The translations under genes and the position numbers were made by a program. The notes beneath the pieces are model-generated. The model saw only the letters and a list, made by a program, of their open reading frames with translations, was not told the DNA's origin and did no database searches. A DNA stretch of 64,000 nt, from contig NZ_JAOTEM010000002.1 of NCBI RefSeq assembly GCF_025628985.1, positions 62,001-126,000 of the forward strand, given 5' to 3'. The first letter of the stretch is position 1, and the number at the start of each line of letters is the position of its first letter. This stretch comes from Chryseobacterium edaphi. Lineage in GTDB: Bacteria; Bacteroidota; Bacteroidia; Flavobacteriales; Weeksellaceae. Below are positions 63,282 through 64,000 of this stretch, one piece after another.

Positions 63282-64000
63282 ATGAAGGTGAGCGAGAACT
63301 GTTTTCATTGTGGACAAGACATAGAAAAGGAAAGAATTTCTTTTGACGACAAAATTTTCTGTTGCAACGGCTGCAAATCTGTCTACGAAATTCTGAATAT
63401 CAACAATCTAAGCAATTTCTACGAATTAAATAAACGAGCGGGAATTCGCCCAAGTGATGAAAATTCTTCTCAGTTTGATTATCTTGACACACCGGAAATT
63501 TTCGAAAAAATCACAGATTTTTCTGAAGGAAATACGAGTCTTGTTACTTTCAAAATTCCGGTAATCCACTGTTCATCTTGCATCTGGCTTTTGGAAAGTC
63601 TTCATACTTTACATAAGAATATTAAATATTCTCAGGTCAACTTTACGAGAAAGACCTTACAGATCTCATTCAACCATAACGATTTAAAATTAAGCGAATT
63701 AGCTAAATTTTTAACCAATCTTGGATACAAACCTGCGATCAGTTTAGAAACTGCCGAAAAAAACGAAGATCATTTAGATAAATCGTTATTAATAAAATTA
63801 GCGATTGCCGGATTTGCTTTCGGTAACGGAATGTTTTTAGCCTTCCCGGAATACATTGGTGGTGAAGATTACTGGATGGATCAGTATAAAAATCTATTCA
63901 GATTCTTGATGTTTTTGCTGGCAATCCCTGTAGTGCTTTATTCCGCTTCTGATTACTACAAATCAGCTTGGTATGGTTTAAAAAATAAGATTGTCAATAT
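63282..64000 (+). CDS. ccoI: Copper P1B-type ATPase, CcoI/FixI-like (5' part, cut by window edge)
   Basis: The frame is open from ATG 63282 to the window end, about 239 residues. ENCFHCGQDI and CCNGCKSVYEIL carry the N-terminal cysteine-rich metal-binding domain specific to CcoI/FixI ATPases; IHCSSCIWLLE near 95-105 is the HMA CxxC site; two membrane segments follow (LAIAGFAFGNGMFLAF, FLMFLLAIPVVLYSA). The catalytic core is beyond the edge. It delivers copper for cbb3-type cytochrome oxidase, whose genes commonly follow it in Bacteroidetes. Divergent from a Crp/Fnr regulator, as in other flavobacteria. Confidence 0.9.
   Translation, partial: MKVSENCFHCGQDIEKERISFDDKIFCCNGCKSVYEILNINNLSNFYELNKRAGIRPSDENSSQFDYLDTPEIFEKITDFSEGNTSLVTFKIPVIHCSSCIWLLESLHTLHKNIKYSQVNFTRKTLQISFNHNDLKLSELAKFLTNLGYKPAISLETAEKNEDHLDKSLLIKLAIAGFAFGNGMFLAFPEYIGGEDYWMDQYKNLFRFLMFLLAIPVVLYSASDYYKSAWYGLKNKIVN

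Noticed and set aside
1..64000. CRISPR array, tRNA, rRNA, prophage or insertion sequence
   Set aside because: No regularly spaced direct repeats with unique spacers, no cloverleaf or rRNA segments, and no transposase or phage structural genes were seen in any spacer.

Overview
The window looks like a chromosomal segment from a flavobacterium, most likely Chryseobacterium or a close relative. The evidence is low GC with AT-rich spacers, type IX secretion (T9SS) C-terminal signals, Bacteroidetes promoter boxes (TAnnTTTG at -7, TTG near -33), SusC/TonB-type outer-membrane proteins, and a flexirubin-type pigment cluster whose aromatic ammonia-lyase closely matches, from memory, the Flavobacterium johnsoniae tyrosine ammonia-lyase. 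I saw no rRNA, tRNA, CRISPR array, prophage or insertion sequence.

Region 1 (1-17668) is the right-hand part of a flexirubin (aryl-polyene/dialkylresorcinol ester) gene cluster. On the + strand are the end of a LolA-like carrier, a LolB-like lipoprotein candidate, a FabZ-type dehydratase, a small exported protein and a GT2-DUF2062 glycosyltransferase. A T9SS FG-GAP protein and a diheme cytochrome lipoprotein (2791-5930) follow. A minus-strand operon then runs from the tyrosine ammonia-lyase (14277) through FabG, ketosynthase, ACP, LPLAT acyltransferase and a phytoene-desaturase-like oxidoreductase to an NTN-type C45 acyltransferase (6100). A flavin-dependent halogenase-like gene is divergent from the lyase, and an aryl-CoA ligase lies at the far end. 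Read together: tyrosine is deaminated to 4-coumarate, activated to CoA, extended by the ACP/KS/KR/DH set, tailored, and moved to the outer membrane. The rest of the pathway would lie left of the window.

Region 2 (18055-27647) is housekeeping: ileS, a DksA-like regulator, lspA, a SanA/YdcF-like protein, trpS, a YjjG-type phosphatase, an ECF sigma factor with a 44-codon reading frame behind it, and small envelope proteins.

Region 3 (27678-34626) holds metK behind a probable SAM-II-like riboswitch, a divergent oxyR/catalase pair, a crotonase, dCMP deaminase, xerD and a NUDIX hydrolase.

Region 4 (34631-44060) contains a heme-binding protein, an Ig-like lipoprotein, a serine hydrolase, a D-2-hydroxyacid dehydrogenase, a thioesterase, an HU-CCDC81-like membrane protein, and a TonB receptor behind a clear TPP riboswitch, which marks it as a thiamine-related importer.

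Region 5 (44473-53699) carries two different aconitases in tandem, a mercuric-reductase-like flavoprotein and an outer-membrane barrel protein.

Region 6 (53774-60450) is a tandem triplet of paralogous T9SS adhesin-like proteins with nearly identical C-termini and related terminators. Region 7 (60596-64000) holds an RluA-type pseudouridine synthase, a small membrane protein, panB, a Crp/Fnr regulator and, divergently, the start of a CcoI-type copper ATPase cut by the window edge. Several spacers are filled with short degenerate repeat families.
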